Assembly (NCBI RefSeq): GCF_029639405.1 | Contig: NZ_CP121274.1 | Location: 1,860,001-1,924,000 of the forward strand | Direction: 5' to 3' | Length of the DNA: 64,000 nt | From: Microbacterium proteolyticum | GTDB lineage: Bacteria > Actinomycetota > Actinomycetes > Actinomycetales > Microbacteriaceae | Part shown: positions 16,643 through 24,917 of the stretch, piece after piece | How positions within the stretch are numbered: the stretch's first letter is position 1 | Layout: the number at the start of each line of letters is the position of its first letter | The notes under the pieces: generated by a model | What the model saw: only the letters and a program-made list of their open reading frames with translations | What the model was told of the DNA's origin: nothing | The model's database searches: none | Program-made: the position numbers and the translations under genes

Positions 16643-17760
16643 GGATGGCATCCGGAGTCCTGCGCGAAGCGCTGATCGACGTCGACGCGATCGCCGAGAA
16701 CGTGCGGCACCTGCGTCGCCTGACCGGCGTCGAGGTCATCGCGGTCGTCAAGGCCGAGGGGTACGGGCACGGTGCCCATCGCGCGGCCGTCGCGGCGCTC
16801 CGCGGCGGCGCGACGCGTATCGGCGTCTCCGACATCGACGAAGCGCTGGCCCTCCGGCGCCGAGGAATCCGCGCGCCGCTCTTCGCGTGGCTGCACGCCC
16901 CCGGAGCGTCCTTCGCCGAGGCCGTCCGTGAGGACATCGAGCTCGGCATCTCCGACATAGACCAGCTGCTGCGCGCGGGCGACGCGGCGCAGGGCGATCG
17001 GCCCGCGGCCGTCCACCTGAAGATCGAGACGGGTCTGTCGCGCAACGGCATCGCGCCCGCGGATTGGCGCGTGGTGTTCTCCGAGGCCGCGCGCCTCGAG
17101 CGCATCGGGCGCCTTCGCGTCGTCGGGCTCTTCTCTCACCTGTCGAACACGAGCGAGGCCGATGACCTGGCCGCGCTGGCGAAGTTCGAGGAGGGCGTCG
17201 TGCTCGCGGCGGCCGCCGGGCTGAACCCGCCGTTGCGGCACATCGCGGCGACGCACGCCGCGATCGCCCTGCCCGCGGCGCGGTTGAACGCGGTGCGCAT
17301 CGGCATCGGCATCTACGGCATCTCGCCATTCCACGACCGGTCCTCGGCAGACCTGGGCCTTCGTCCCGCGATGACGCTGCGCGGTGCGGTCGCCGCGGTC
17401 CGCCGCGTGCCCGCCGGCGCCGGCGTCTCGTACGGCTACGCGTACCGCACCGAGACCGACACCACGCTGGTGCTCGTCCCCCTCGGGTACGCGGACGGCG
17501 TGCCGCGCCAGGCATCGGATCGGGGCCCCGTGACGATCAACGGCCGGCGCTTCACGGTCGCGGGCCGCATCGCCATGGACCAGTTCGTCGTCGACGTCGG
17601 CGACCACCCCGTCGCCGTGGGTGACGAGGCGGTGCTGTTCGGCGACCCGACGCTCGGCGTGCCGTCGGCGAAAGACTGGGCGGATGCCGCCGACACCATC
17701 GACTACGAGATCGTGACGCGCATCGGCGCGCGCGTGCCGCGACGGGAGGTCGGGGCGTGA
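16639..17760 (+). CDS. alr: alanine racemase
   Basis: PLP enzyme making D-alanine for peptidoglycan. 373 residues. Lys38 in VIAVVKAEGYGHG is the PLP Schiff-base lysine and Tyr265 in GVSYGY is the second catalytic base, matching the canonical numbering. N-terminal TIM barrel and C-terminal beta domain are complete. It starts inside the acpS stop (ATGA) and its own stop overlaps the tsaE GTG, so acpS-alr-tsaE are translationally coupled. Confidence 0.97.
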   Translation: MRMASGVLREALIDVDAIAENVRHLRRLTGVEVIAVVKAEGYGHGAHRAAVAALRGGATRIGVSDIDEALALRRRGIRAPLFAWLHAPGASFAEAVREDIELGISDIDQLLRAGDAAQGDRPAAVHLKIETGLSRNGIAPADWRVVFSEAARLERIGRLRVVGLFSHLSNTSEADDLAALAKFEEGVVLAAAAGLNPPLRHIAATHAAIALPAARLNAVRIGIGIYGISPFHDRSSADLGLRPAMTLRGAVAAVRRVPAGAGVSYGYAYRTETDTTLVLVPLGYADGVPRQASDRGPVTINGRRFTVAGRIAMDQFVVDVGDHPVAVGDEAVLFGDPTLGVPSAKDWADAADTIDYEIVTRIGARVPRREVGA

Positions 17761-18260
17761 GCGTTCCCGACGAGCTGCGAGGCGAGCGCGAGGTCGCCGG
17801 CCCCGCCGACATGGAGGAGCTCGGGCGCGCGCTCGGCCGGGCCCTCGAGCCCGGCGACGTGGTCGTGCTCACCGGTCCGCTCGGCGCCGGCAAAACGACC
17901 CTGACCCGCGGGATCGGCGAGGGGCTCGGCATCCGGGGTCCGGTTCAGAGCCCGACGTTCGTGATCGCGCGGACGCATCCGTCGCTCGTCGGTGGTGCCC
18001 CTCTCGTGCACGTGGATGCCTATCGGCTCGGCGCCGCCGTCGAGCTCGACGACCTCGACATCGACGTGGAGCACTCCGTCGTGATCGTGGAATGGGGCCG
18101 CGGCGTCGCCGACCACCTCGCCGACCACTGGTGGGAGATCGAGATATCCCGCCAGACCGGCGGACGCGGCGTCGACAACGCGTGCGGCGAGATCGCCCCG
18201 CACACCCTCGACCTGGATGCGGACGCTCCGCGGACGGTGACGGTGTCGCGGAGGCCGTGA
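17757..18260 (+). CDS. tsaE: tRNA t6A biosynthesis ATPase TsaE
   Basis: P-loop ATPase that works with TsaB-TsaD to form N6-threonylcarbamoyl-adenosine on ANN-decoding tRNAs. 167 residues; Walker A GPLGAGKTT with Lys46, the VQSPTFVI switch and HVDAYRLG segment are present. The GTG start overlaps the alr stop. The gene ends four bases before the convergent hydrolase gene, which separates it from tsaB. Confidence 0.95.
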   Translation: MSVPDELRGEREVAGPADMEELGRALGRALEPGDVVVLTGPLGAGKTTLTRGIGEGLGIRGPVQSPTFVIARTHPSLVGGAPLVHVDAYRLGAAVELDDLDIDVEHSVVIVEWGRGVADHLADHWWEIEISRQTGGRGVDNACGEIAPHTLDLDADAPRTVTVSRRP

Positions 18261-18264
18261 CGGC

Positions 18265-19182
18265 TCAGGTCGGCTGGCGGTCGCGCGACGCGCTCGAGCG
18301 GCGGTCGGGCTCTGCGGTCCAGACGTCGCGCAGGGCGCGCAGCGTCTCGTACGCCTGCTCGACGTGGGCGAAGTGGCCGCTGTCGTCGAGCACGGTCTCG
18401 CGGTAGCCGGGGATGCGGCGGCGGGCGTCACGCGCGTCGTGGTGCCCGGCGAAGACGTCGTGGCGACCGCGAACGGCACGCACCGGCGCGGTGATCCGCT
18501 TCCAGGCGGCGTCGTCGTGTGTCCGGGCGGCCCGCGCCGCGTCGAGGAAGGCGGCCGGGCGGATCTCGTCGGCCAGCGCGTCGGAGACGGCCGGGTCGAC
18601 GCGGTCCGGATGCCGGAACAGCGGTCGGGCGAACACCCGCAGTGCGCCGATGCGGCGCAGCCCGTGCAGCAGCGGCCGCGCGAGGGGACCGAGGCTCCGG
18701 AGGATCGCCATCGCCGCGACCATGCCCCCGAATGCGGGGAGCGTCAGCCATCCGGTGGCGGGCCGCCGGACCACGGCGCGCACCCCGGCGCCGGTGGGGG
18801 AGACGAGCCCGACGGCGACGGTCTGCGCGGGGAACCGCGCCGCGACGTCGAGGGCGACCACGGCGCCCAGGGAGTGCCCGACGACGCGCCATCGCGGATA
18901 GCCGAGGGCGCGCGCCACCGCGACGACCGCCTCCGCGGCGGCCGCGGGATCGGGCATCGGACCGGGCGACTCGCCCCACCCGGGCAGGTCGATCGCGATG
19001 ACGTCGTCGAGAGGGATGCCGAGCCGATCGGCCGCGCTGAGCAGCGGTATCCACGTTCTCCACGAACCCGCGGCGCCGTGCAGCAGCACCGTCGCGACGG
19101 TGCCGGTGGAGCGTCGACCGGCGTGAGCGACGACCGGTCCCACGGCCGTCGGCACCACCAGTCGGCGCAACTGTCTTTCCAT
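18265..19182 (-). CDS. alpha/beta hydrolase
   Basis: Serine hydrolase of 305 residues, unknown substrate. LLHGAAGSWRTW forms the oxyanion region, GHSLGAVVAL the nucleophile elbow, RGRHDVFAG carries the probable acid and DDSGHFAHVE the catalytic His. ATG 19182 is chosen because an AAGAG-like site precedes it and upstream codons in the same frame do not look like protein. It is on the opposite strand between tsaE and tsaB, convergent with the former and divergent from the latter. Confidence 0.85.
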   Translation of the reverse strand: MERQLRRLVVPTAVGPVVAHAGRRSTGTVATVLLHGAAGSWRTWIPLLSAADRLGIPLDDVIAIDLPGWGESPGPMPDPAAAAEAVVAVARALGYPRWRVVGHSLGAVVALDVAARFPAQTVAVGLVSPTGAGVRAVVRRPATGWLTLPAFGGMVAAMAILRSLGPLARPLLHGLRRIGALRVFARPLFRHPDRVDPAVSDALADEIRPAAFLDAARAARTHDDAAWKRITAPVRAVRGRHDVFAGHHDARDARRRIPGYRETVLDDSGHFAHVEQAYETLRALRDVWTAEPDRRSSASRDRQPT

Positions 19183-19213
19183 GTCTCTTGTTCGGAGCCG
19201 AGCGCCTCGCCGG

Positions 19214-19295
19214 ATGCCTGCAGAACTCCGGCAATTCCTGCGATCTGCGGCCGCCGTACGCGGCATGGCGCGTTCTGCCGGAGTTGTGCCAGGTG
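19214..19295. repeat. imperfect intergenic inverted repeat H1
   Basis: A segment around 19218-19234 (contains aactccggca) faces its reverse complement around 19272-19290 (tgccggagtt). The core is ten perfect pairs with flanking imperfect pairing. It lies in the divergent gap between the hydrolase and tsaB. Confidence 0.5.
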
Positions 19296-19309
19296 AGCAG
19301 ACGGCCCGT

Positions 19310-19379
19310 GTCCCACTTGTGGCGGTTTTCGGCGCGGTGGGGCAGCAGGAATCGGGACATGCGCCGCCATGAGTGGGAC
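19310..19379. repeat. intergenic inverted repeat H2
   Basis: Sixteen-base arms near 19310-19325 and 19363-19379 (gtcccact... with ...agtgggac); the only two differences become G-U pairs in RNA. The loop is about 38 bases. It lies upstream of the tsaB -10 box and is not in terminator position. Confidence 0.6.
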
Positions 19380-19424
19380 GAGGTCCCCCGACCCGCCGAC
19401 GGCACCGGTGTCGGGCGGCCCGGA

Positions 19425-19430
19425 TACCCT
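19425..19430 (+). promoter_or_regulatory. -10 box of tsaB, probably leaderless
   Basis: TACCCT ends six bases before the GTG at 19437. Confidence 0.5.
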
Positions 19431-19436
19431 GGAACG

Positions 19437-20072
19437 GTGATCATCGGCATCGACACCTCCCTCGGCACCGCGGTGGCGGCGATCGCGCGCGATGGGGAAG
19501 TGCTCGCCGACGAGCAGAGCGCCAACGCTCTCGGGCATGCCGAAGTCATCGGCGACCTGCTGCGTCGAGCCTCGCAGGCCGTGCCGACCCCCACGCACGT
19601 CGCGATCGGCATGGGCCCGGGGCCGTTCACGGGGCTGCGCGTCGGCATCGCGACCGCGCGCGCGTTCGCGCTGGGGCGTGGCATCCCGGTCGTCCCCGTG
19701 CCGAGTCACGACGGCCTCGCCCTCGGCATCCTGCTCGCCGACGCCCTCACGGGCACCGACACCCCCCGCTTCGCCGTCGTCACCGACGCTCGCCGCAAGG
19801 AGTTCGCGTACAGCGTCTACGACGGCATCGACGACGACGGACTCCCGATCCGGATCATGGATGCCACGCTCAGCCCCCGCGACGACCTCGACGCCCGCCT
19901 CGCCGAGGCCGGAGCCGTGCGTCACGACGCGACGAGCGTTTCGGCCGCGATGATCGCGCTCGTCGGGGCGCGCGCGCTGGACGCCGGCCGCGCCCTCGCC
20001 GGCCCCGAGCCGCTGTATCTGCGCAGCCCCGATGTCGTCGCCGCCCACGCCCCGAAGCGGGTGAGCGCGTGA
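19437..20072 (+). CDS. tsaB: tRNA t6A biosynthesis protein TsaB
   Basis: Non-catalytic ASKHA-fold partner of TsaD in the t6A synthase complex. 211 residues; [12 protein letters not shown] at the N terminus and the [21 protein letters not shown] stretch (central 20 residues) identify the family. The GTG at 19437 gives the standard N terminus. It overlaps rimI by four bases, and the order tsaB-rimI-tsaD is the usual actinobacterial arrangement. Confidence 0.95.
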   Translation: MIIGIDTSLGTAVAAIARDGEVLADEQSANALGHAEVIGDLLRRASQAVPTPTHVAIGMGPGPFTGLRVGIATARAFALGRGIPVVPVPSHDGLALGILLADALTGTDTPRFAVVTDARRKEFAYSVYDGIDDDGLPIRIMDATLSPRDDLDARLAEAGAVRHDATSVSAAMIALVGARALDAGRALAGPEPLYLRSPDVVAAHAPKRVSA

Positions 20073-20572
20073 GCACGCGCGCGGCGGCGCTCGACGATCT
20101 CGACGCCATCATGGCGCTCGAGCACGCGTCCTTCCCGACCGACGCGTGGAGCCCGGCGATGATGCGCGAAGAGCTTGCGTCTCCGCACGGCTGGTACGTC
20201 GTCGTCGAGGAGGCCGGTCGGCTCGTCGGCTACGCCGGGCTCCGCGCCGTCCGCGGGGCGAAGGATGCCGACATCCAGACGATCACGATCGCCGAGACCG
20301 CGCGCGGCCGCGGCCGCGGGCGTGCGCTGCTGGCCGAACTCCTCGAAGAAGCCGAGCGGCGCGGCGTGCACGACGTGTTCCTCGAGGTGCGCGCCGACAA
20401 CCCCGTCGCCCAGACCCTGTACGCCTCGGAAGGGTTCGCCGAGGTCGGGCGGCGCCCGCGGTACTACCAGCCCGACGACGTCGACGCGATCGTGATGCAG
20501 CTCGACCTGCGCGCGTGGGCGGCCCGCCGCACGCCCGACGATGCGGCGACGACCGGAAAGGGATGGTGCTGA
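20069..20572 (+). CDS. rimI: ribosomal-protein-alanine N-acetyltransferase (GNAT)
   Basis: GNAT acetyltransferase of 167 residues, probably acetylating the N terminus of ribosomal protein S18 or other proteins. The acetyl-CoA loop is [11 protein letters not shown] near residue 80; [20 protein letters not shown] is the RimI-type signature. The GTG start overlaps the tsaB stop. The last ~20 residues are a variable tail overlapping the tsaD start by one base. Confidence 0.92.
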   Translation: MSTRAAALDDLDAIMALEHASFPTDAWSPAMMREELASPHGWYVVVEEAGRLVGYAGLRAVRGAKDADIQTITIAETARGRGRGRALLAELLEEAERRGVHDVFLEVRADNPVAQTLYASEGFAEVGRRPRYYQPDDVDAIVMQLDLRAWAARRTPDDAATTGKGWC

Positions 20573-21675
20573 TGGACGCGCCCCTCGTGCTCGGCATCGA
20601 GACCAGTTGCGATGAGACCGGGATCGGCATCGTCCGGGGTCGGCAGCTGCTGAGCAACACGATCGCCTCGAGCATGGACGAGCACGCCCGCTACGGCGGT
20701 GTCGTGCCCGAGGTCGCCGCCCGCGCGCACCTCGAGGCCCTGCAGCCGTCGATCGACGCGGCGCTCGCCGAGGCGGGCGTGACGCTCGACGAGATCGACG
20801 CCGTCGCCGTCACGAGCGGCCCCGGACTCGCCGGTGCCCTGATGGTCGGCGTCGGTGCGGCCAAGGGCCTCGCGGTCGCCCTCGACAAGCCGCTTTACGC
20901 CGTCAACCACCTCGTCGGTCACATCGCCGCCGACATCCTCGACGCCGACGCCGGCGAGCTGGAGTACCCCACCGTCGCGCTGCTCGTGAGCGGCGGGCAC
21001 ACGTCCCTGCTCCTCGTCCGCGATCTCACCAGCGACGTCGAGCTGCTCGGCGAGACGATGGATGACGCGGCCGGCGAGGCCTTCGACAAGGTCGCGCGCC
21101 TGCTGAAGCTGCCGTACCCGGGCGGCCCCGAGATCGATCGTGCCGCGGCTTCGGGTGATCCGACCGCGATCCGCTTCCCCCGCGGGCTCTCGCGCGCTTC
21201 CGACATGGCATCCCACCGCTACGACTTCTCGTTCTCGGGCCTGAAGACCGCCGTGGCCCGGTGGGTCGAGCAGCACGAAGCGGCGGGGCAGCCGGTGCCG
21301 GTCGCCGACGTCGCGGCGTCGTTCCGCGAGGCCGTCGTCGATGTGCTCGTCACCAAGGCCCTCGACGCGTGCGAGCGCTACGGGGTGCCGCGCCTGCTCC
21401 TCGGCGGGGGAGTGATCGCCAACAAGCGTCTGCGCGATGTCGCCCTCGAGCGCGCCGCCGCCGCCGGCGTCTCGGTGCGCATCCCGCCGTTGCGGCTCTG
21501 CACCGACAACGGCGCCATGATCGCGGCGCTCGCCGCCGAACTCATCACCTCGGGGCGCCGCCCGTCGACCCTCGCCTTCGGGGCCGATTCGACGCTTCCG
21601 GTGACCGAGATCCAGGTGGCGGAGGATCCGGATGCCACGGCCCCGGCGCCCCTGACCGCACGGGCGGCCTCGTGA
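20572..21675 (+). CDS. tsaD: tRNA N6-threonylcarbamoyladenosine transferase TsaD
   Basis: Catalytic subunit transferring threonylcarbamoyl to A37 of tRNA. 367 residues. The metal-binding His pair lies in [10 protein letters not shown]; other motifs are [13 protein letters not shown], the [10 protein letters not shown] phosphate loop and [14 protein letters not shown] 20572 is favoured over the ATG at 20563 because ggaaaggg (20555-20562) is nine bases from the former and abuts the latter. Last of the coupled tsaB-rimI-tsaD set; the stop overlaps the next GTG. Confidence 0.97.
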   Translation: MDAPLVLGIETSCDETGIGIVRGRQLLSNTIASSMDEHARYGGVVPEVAARAHLEALQPSIDAALAEAGVTLDEIDAVAVTSGPGLAGALMVGVGAAKGLAVALDKPLYAVNHLVGHIAADILDADAGELEYPTVALLVSGGHTSLLLVRDLTSDVELLGETMDDAAGEAFDKVARLLKLPYPGGPEIDRAAASGDPTAIRFPRGLSRASDMASHRYDFSFSGLKTAVARWVEQHEAAGQPVPVADVAASFREAVVDVLVTKALDACERYGVPRLLLGGGVIANKRLRDVALERAAAAGVSVRIPPLRLCTDNGAMIAALAAELITSGRRPSTLAFGADSTLPVTEIQVAEDPDATAPAPLTARAAS

Positions 21676-22094
21676 GCGAGACGCAGCCGCCGAGCCGGCG
21701 CGCGCTCAAGGCGGCCGAGGCGGAGGGAGCCCCCAGCGCGGCCGAGCAGATCGCCGCGGGCGACGCCTTCGACGACCACCGGCTGCCCACGGCGCAGCTC
21801 GAGCGCGCCGCGTTCGGCGAGCACGTCGTGCCCTGGAGCCCGCCGGCCCCGGTCGCGCCACCGTCCGTCGCGCCGTGGGCCCTGGCCGTCGCGATCGCCG
21901 CTCTCGTCGCGTCGCTGTTCGCCGGCGTCCTGCTGCCCCTCGGCGTCGTCGCGATCGTCATGTCGATCATCTCGCTGCGCCGCGCGCACGACAGTCGCCG
22001 CGTCGCGATCTGGGCGCTCGCGCTCGCCGTGCTGTCGGTGATCTTCAGCGGCGGCTGGCTGATCTGGGCGCTGCCGCAGCTGTCGACGGTCTGA
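21672..22094 (+). CDS. DUF4190-type small membrane protein
   Basis: 140 residues with a polar N-terminal half and two hydrophobic helices (about 62-92 and 107-135) joined by a short basic loop with [11 protein letters not shown]. This two-helix layout is that of DUF4190 membrane proteins. Function unknown. The GTG start overlaps the tsaD stop, so it is co-translated with the t6A genes. It is convergent with the methyltransferase gene, 12 bases away. Confidence 0.8.
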   Translation: MSETQPPSRRALKAAEAEGAPSAAEQIAAGDAFDDHRLPTAQLERAAFGEHVVPWSPPAPVAPPSVAPWALAVAIAALVASLFAGVLLPLGVVAIVMSIISLRRAHDSRRVAIWALALAVLSVIFSGGWLIWALPQLSTV

Positions 22095-22106
22095 TCTCCG
22101 GGCCCA

Positions 22107-23297
22107 TCAGCCCACGCGGTCGGCGAGGAGCGCGACGCGGCGCCCCGCGACGCGCGTCATGAGCAGCGTCGCCGACTCGTCGCCCCGCAGCGACAGGCGG
22201 GTCCGCAGCACGGCGGGGTCGACGTCGACCCCGCGCTTCTTGATCTCGAGGGTGCCGATGTTGCGCTCCCGCAGCGCCCGCGCGAGCTTCTTCGTGTCCG
22301 CCGGGAGCTCCTCGCGGACGCGGAACGACGAGACGAACGGGCTCGTGAGCGCCGCGTCGGAGGTCAGGTAGGCGATGCCCGGCGCCAGCATCCCGGCATC
22401 CAGGGAGCGGGCGACCTCGCCGATCAGTCGCGCGCGGATGACGGCGCCGTCGGGCTCGTGCACGAAGGCGCCGAGTTCGCGCGGCTCGACGTCGGTCGCG
22501 TCGGCGGGAGCCGTGAGCTCCCACACGTCGTCGCCCCGCACGACGAGCGCGGCGCGGCGCACACCCTCGCGAGCGAGACGTCCCGACCAGAGGACGAGTT
22601 CGATCGTCGAGCCGTCGGCGCTGATCCACTGCGCCTCGACGTCGTCCGGGATCAGTTCGCGGTCGAACGCCGGCCCGAGCTTCACCCCGCCGGGTCGCGC
22701 CTGCAGCAGCCCGAACACCCAGTCCAGTGACGGCGACCACTGGTCGGCCGACACGCGCCGCGTCTCGCCGTGCCCGGCGGTGCGCCGCGCGGGGTCGAGC
22801 CACACGGCATCCACTCCGCCGAGGTCGGCGTCTTCCGCGCGCCCGTGCGCCACGGTGACGGCCTCGCCGAAGGGGGCGAGGTTGTACGCGGCGATCGCGG
22901 CCGTGACCTCGTCGGCGTCGACCGCTTCCACGCGGATGCCGAGCCCCGCGAGGCCGAGGGCGTCTCCACCGATCCCGCAGCCGAGGTCGGCCACCGACGA
23001 GACACCGGCCGCGCGGAACCGCCCCGCATGGCGGGCGGCGATGGACAGCCGCGTCGCCTGTTCCAGTCCCGCCCGGGTGAAGAGCATGCGGTCGGCGAAC
23101 GGACCGAACTTCGCGGCGGCCTTCACGCGCAGACGGGCCTGGCCCACGACGGCGGCGACGAGATCGGGGGAGTGGCCGGCGGCCCGCAGTCGCGACACCG
23201 CGCGCGCGGCTTCGTCGGTCGTCGTGAGCGGACCCAGCTCGTCGAGCAGGGTCAGCCCCGCGGGGGTGAGCAGGGCGGTGAGCTCGGCGATCTCCAC
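22107..23297 (-). CDS. class I SAM-dependent methyltransferase with THUMP-like domain
   Basis: 396 residues. The SAM-binding motif ADLGCGIGGDALGLA is near residue 120, followed by VEAVDADEVT and a WLDPARR strand; the C-terminal third matches the THUMP-like domain found in actinobacterial proteins of this kind, suggesting an RNA substrate. The specific target is unknown. A GTG at 23297 is preceded six bases upstream by TAGGCT on the minus strand (23309-23304), so it is probably leaderless. It diverges from groES. Confidence 0.85.
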   Translation of the reverse strand: MEIAELTALLTPAGLTLLDELGPLTTTDEAARAVSRLRAAGHSPDLVAAVVGQARLRVKAAAKFGPFADRMLFTRAGLEQATRLSIAARHAGRFRAAGVSSVADLGCGIGGDALGLAGLGIRVEAVDADEVTAAIAAYNLAPFGEAVTVAHGRAEDADLGGVDAVWLDPARRTAGHGETRRVSADQWSPSLDWVFGLLQARPGGVKLGPAFDRELIPDDVEAQWISADGSTIELVLWSGRLAREGVRRAALVVRGDDVWELTAPADATDVEPRELGAFVHEPDGAVIRARLIGEVARSLDAGMLAPGIAYLTSDAALTSPFVSSFRVREELPADTKKLARALRERNIGTLEIKKRGVDVDPAVLRTRLSLRGDESATLLMTRVAGRRVALLADRVG

Positions 23298-23303
23298 CGG
23301 CCC

Positions 23304-23309
23304 AGCCTA
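23304..23309 (-). promoter_or_regulatory. -10 box of the methyltransferase gene, probably leaderless
   Basis: TAGGCT on the minus strand, six bases before the GTG at 23297. Confidence 0.5.
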
Positions 23310-23322
23310 GGTGTCGATTCTG

Positions 23323-23349
23323 TTGGCACTCGCGTTGCGTGAGTGCCAA
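23323..23349. promoter_or_regulatory. CIRCE element 1 (HrcA operator)
   Basis: TTGGCACTC, nine bases, GAGTGCCAA: a perfect 9-9-9 inverted repeat differing from the CIRCE consensus only by one symmetric base pair. It overlaps the -35 region and spacer of the groES promoter. Confidence 0.92.
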
Positions 23350-23363
23350 CGCTTCTCTACACT
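23335..23363 (+). promoter_or_regulatory. groES promoter
   Basis: TTGCGT (23335-23340), 17-base spacer, TACACT (23358-23363), embedded between and within the two CIRCE elements. Confidence 0.7.
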
Positions 23364-23367
23364 CGGA

Positions 23368-23394
23368 TTAGCACTCTCCCCGCGTGAGTGCTGA
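23368..23394. promoter_or_regulatory. CIRCE element 2 (HrcA operator)
   Basis: TTAGCACTC, nine bases, GAGTGCTGA: one mismatch to the consensus right arm. It lies at the expected transcription start, 35 bases before the GTG. Confidence 0.9.
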
Positions 23395-23428
23395 CAAGTC
23401 TTCTGTAACGAGAAAGAAGAGGTAGACC

Positions 23429-23725
23429 GTGTCGGTTTCCATCAAGCCGCTCGAGGACCGCATCGTCATCAAGCAGGTCGAGGCTGAGCAGACCACCGCG
23501 AGTGGTCTCGTCATCCCCGACACCGCCAAGGAGAAGCCGCAGGAGGGCGAGGTCGTCGCCGTCGGACCCGGCCGTATCGACGACAACGGCAACCGTGTCC
23601 CCCTCGACGTCACCGTCGGCGACCGCGTGCTCTACAGCAAGTACGGCGGGACCGAGGTCAAGTTCGGCGCCGACGAGTACCTCGTGCTCTCGGCCCGCGA
23701 CGTCCTCGCGGTGGTCGTGCGCTGA
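23429..23725 (+). CDS. groES: co-chaperonin GroES
   Basis: 10-kDa lid of the GroEL chaperonin, 98 residues. [17 protein letters not shown], the mobile loop [17 protein letters not shown] and the KYGGTEVK segment are canonical. GTG start preceded by gaagaggt. Two CIRCE operators upstream predict HrcA repression relieved by heat or misfolding. No groEL follows: a terminator and then rarD come next, so groEL must be elsewhere. Confidence 0.98.
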   Translation: MSVSIKPLEDRIVIKQVEAEQTTASGLVIPDTAKEKPQEGEVVAVGPGRIDDNGNRVPLDVTVGDRVLYSKYGGTEVKFGADEYLVLSARDVLAVVVR

Positions 23726-23743
23726 TCGCTCTGCGATTTCCGT

Positions 23744-23779
23744 AGAACCCCGGATGCCTCGGCATCCGGGGTTCTGCTT
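23744..23779 (+). terminator. intrinsic terminator of groES
   Basis: Fifteen-base arms (23744-23758 with 23761-23775) around a two-base centre, followed by gctttt. Built on a GGATGCC/GGCATCC inverted pair. Confidence 0.88.
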
Positions 23780-23828
23780 TTGGCGCGGAATGCACGGTCT
23801 CCGGCAGATCCGCGTCGGCGCCCGCGCC

Positions 23829-23834
23829 TAGGCT
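23829..23834 (+). promoter_or_regulatory. -10 box of rarD, probably leaderless
   Basis: TAGGCT ends six bases before the GTG at 23841. Confidence 0.5.
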
Positions 23835-23840
23835 GAGGCA

Positions 23841-24779
23841 GTGACCCCCGCTTCGCCGCCCGCCTCGGGATCCGTCCGCGGCGGCCTGTTCGCCTTCGCC
23901 GCCTATCTGCTGTGGGGCGTGCTGCCGCTGTACTTCCTGCAGCTCGAGCCGACCGGTCCGTGGGAGCTGGTCGCGTGGCGCATCCTGCTGTCGTTCGTGT
24001 TCTGCCTGATCCTGCTGACGGTCCTGCGCGCGTGGCGCCCCTTCCTCGCGATCGTGCGCCAGCCCCGCCTCCTCGGCCTGACGGCGCTGGCCGGCGCCCT
24101 CATCTACGTCAACTGGCAGACCTACGTCTACGGCGCCCTGAACGACCGGGTGATCGAGACGAGCCTCGGCTACTTCATCAACCCCATCGTCACGGTGCTG
24201 CTCGGGGTCACGGTGCTCCGCGAGCGGCTGCGTCCGGTCCAGTGGATCGCGATCGGACTGTCGGTGGCCGCGGTGATGGTGATCGTCGTGGGTTACGGGG
24301 CATTCCCCTGGATCGCCCTGACGCTGGCGCTGTCGTTCGGCGTCTACGGACTGGTCAAGAAGCAGATCGGCCCGTCCGTGGATGCCGTCAGCGGTCTGAC
24401 CCTCGAATCCTTCTGGCTGCTCCCGGTCGCGATCGTGCAGCTGATCCTCGTGGCCCTGACGAGCGGGCTCACCATGGGCGCGAACGGCCCCCTGCACACC
24501 ACCCTGTTGGCATCGGCGGGAGCGATCACCGCGATTCCGTTGCTGCTGTTCGCGGCCGGGGCTCGCCGGGCGCCGCTGACGGTCATGGGTCTCATCCAAT
24601 TCGTCGCGCCGATCATCCAGTTCGGGATCGGCGTGTGGGTGCTCCACGAGCCGATGACGCTCGAGCGGTGGATCGGGTTCGGGCTGGTCTGGGTCGCGCT
24701 GACGATTCTCAGCGTCGACTCGCTCGTGGCGTCGCGCCGGCGCCGGACCGCAATATCGGATGTCGGCGAACCCGTCTAG
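23841..24779 (+). CDS. rarD: EamA/RarD-type transporter
   Basis: Ten-segment membrane protein of the drug/metabolite transporter superfamily, 312 residues, two tandem EamA repeats. The opening GGLFAFAAYLLWGVLPLYF, the loop LNDRVIETSLGYFINPI and WVLHEPMT are typical of RarD. The substrate of RarD proteins is uncertain (chloramphenicol sensitivity in Pseudomonas, possibly amino-acid export). Monocistronic and probably leaderless. Confidence 0.88.
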   Translation: MTPASPPASGSVRGGLFAFAAYLLWGVLPLYFLQLEPTGPWELVAWRILLSFVFCLILLTVLRAWRPFLAIVRQPRLLGLTALAGALIYVNWQTYVYGALNDRVIETSLGYFINPIVTVLLGVTVLRERLRPVQWIAIGLSVAAVMVIVVGYGAFPWIALTLALSFGVYGLVKKQIGPSVDAVSGLTLESFWLLPVAIVQLILVALTSGLTMGANGPLHTTLLASAGAITAIPLLLFAAGARRAPLTVMGLIQFVAPIIQFGIGVWVLHEPMTLERWIGFGLVWVALTILSVDSLVASRRRRTAISDVGEPV

Positions 24780-24870
24780 AGGGCGTTATGACGCCGTGAC
24801 CTCGGCGACGCACATCGTTAACGAACGGCAACACGACGAAAACGTGGAGACGATTAGGTTTAGGACACCA

Positions 24871-24890
24871 GACGGCACCCCTGTGCCGTC
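24871..24890 (+). other. short hairpin in the binding-protein leader
   Basis: Eight-bp stem (24871-24878 with 24883-24890) and four-base loop, 28 bases before the ATG. It may stabilise the mRNA; no regulatory class is recognised. Confidence 0.4.
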
Positions 24891-24917
24891 CAACGTTCAT
24901 CCACAGCAAGGAGCACT

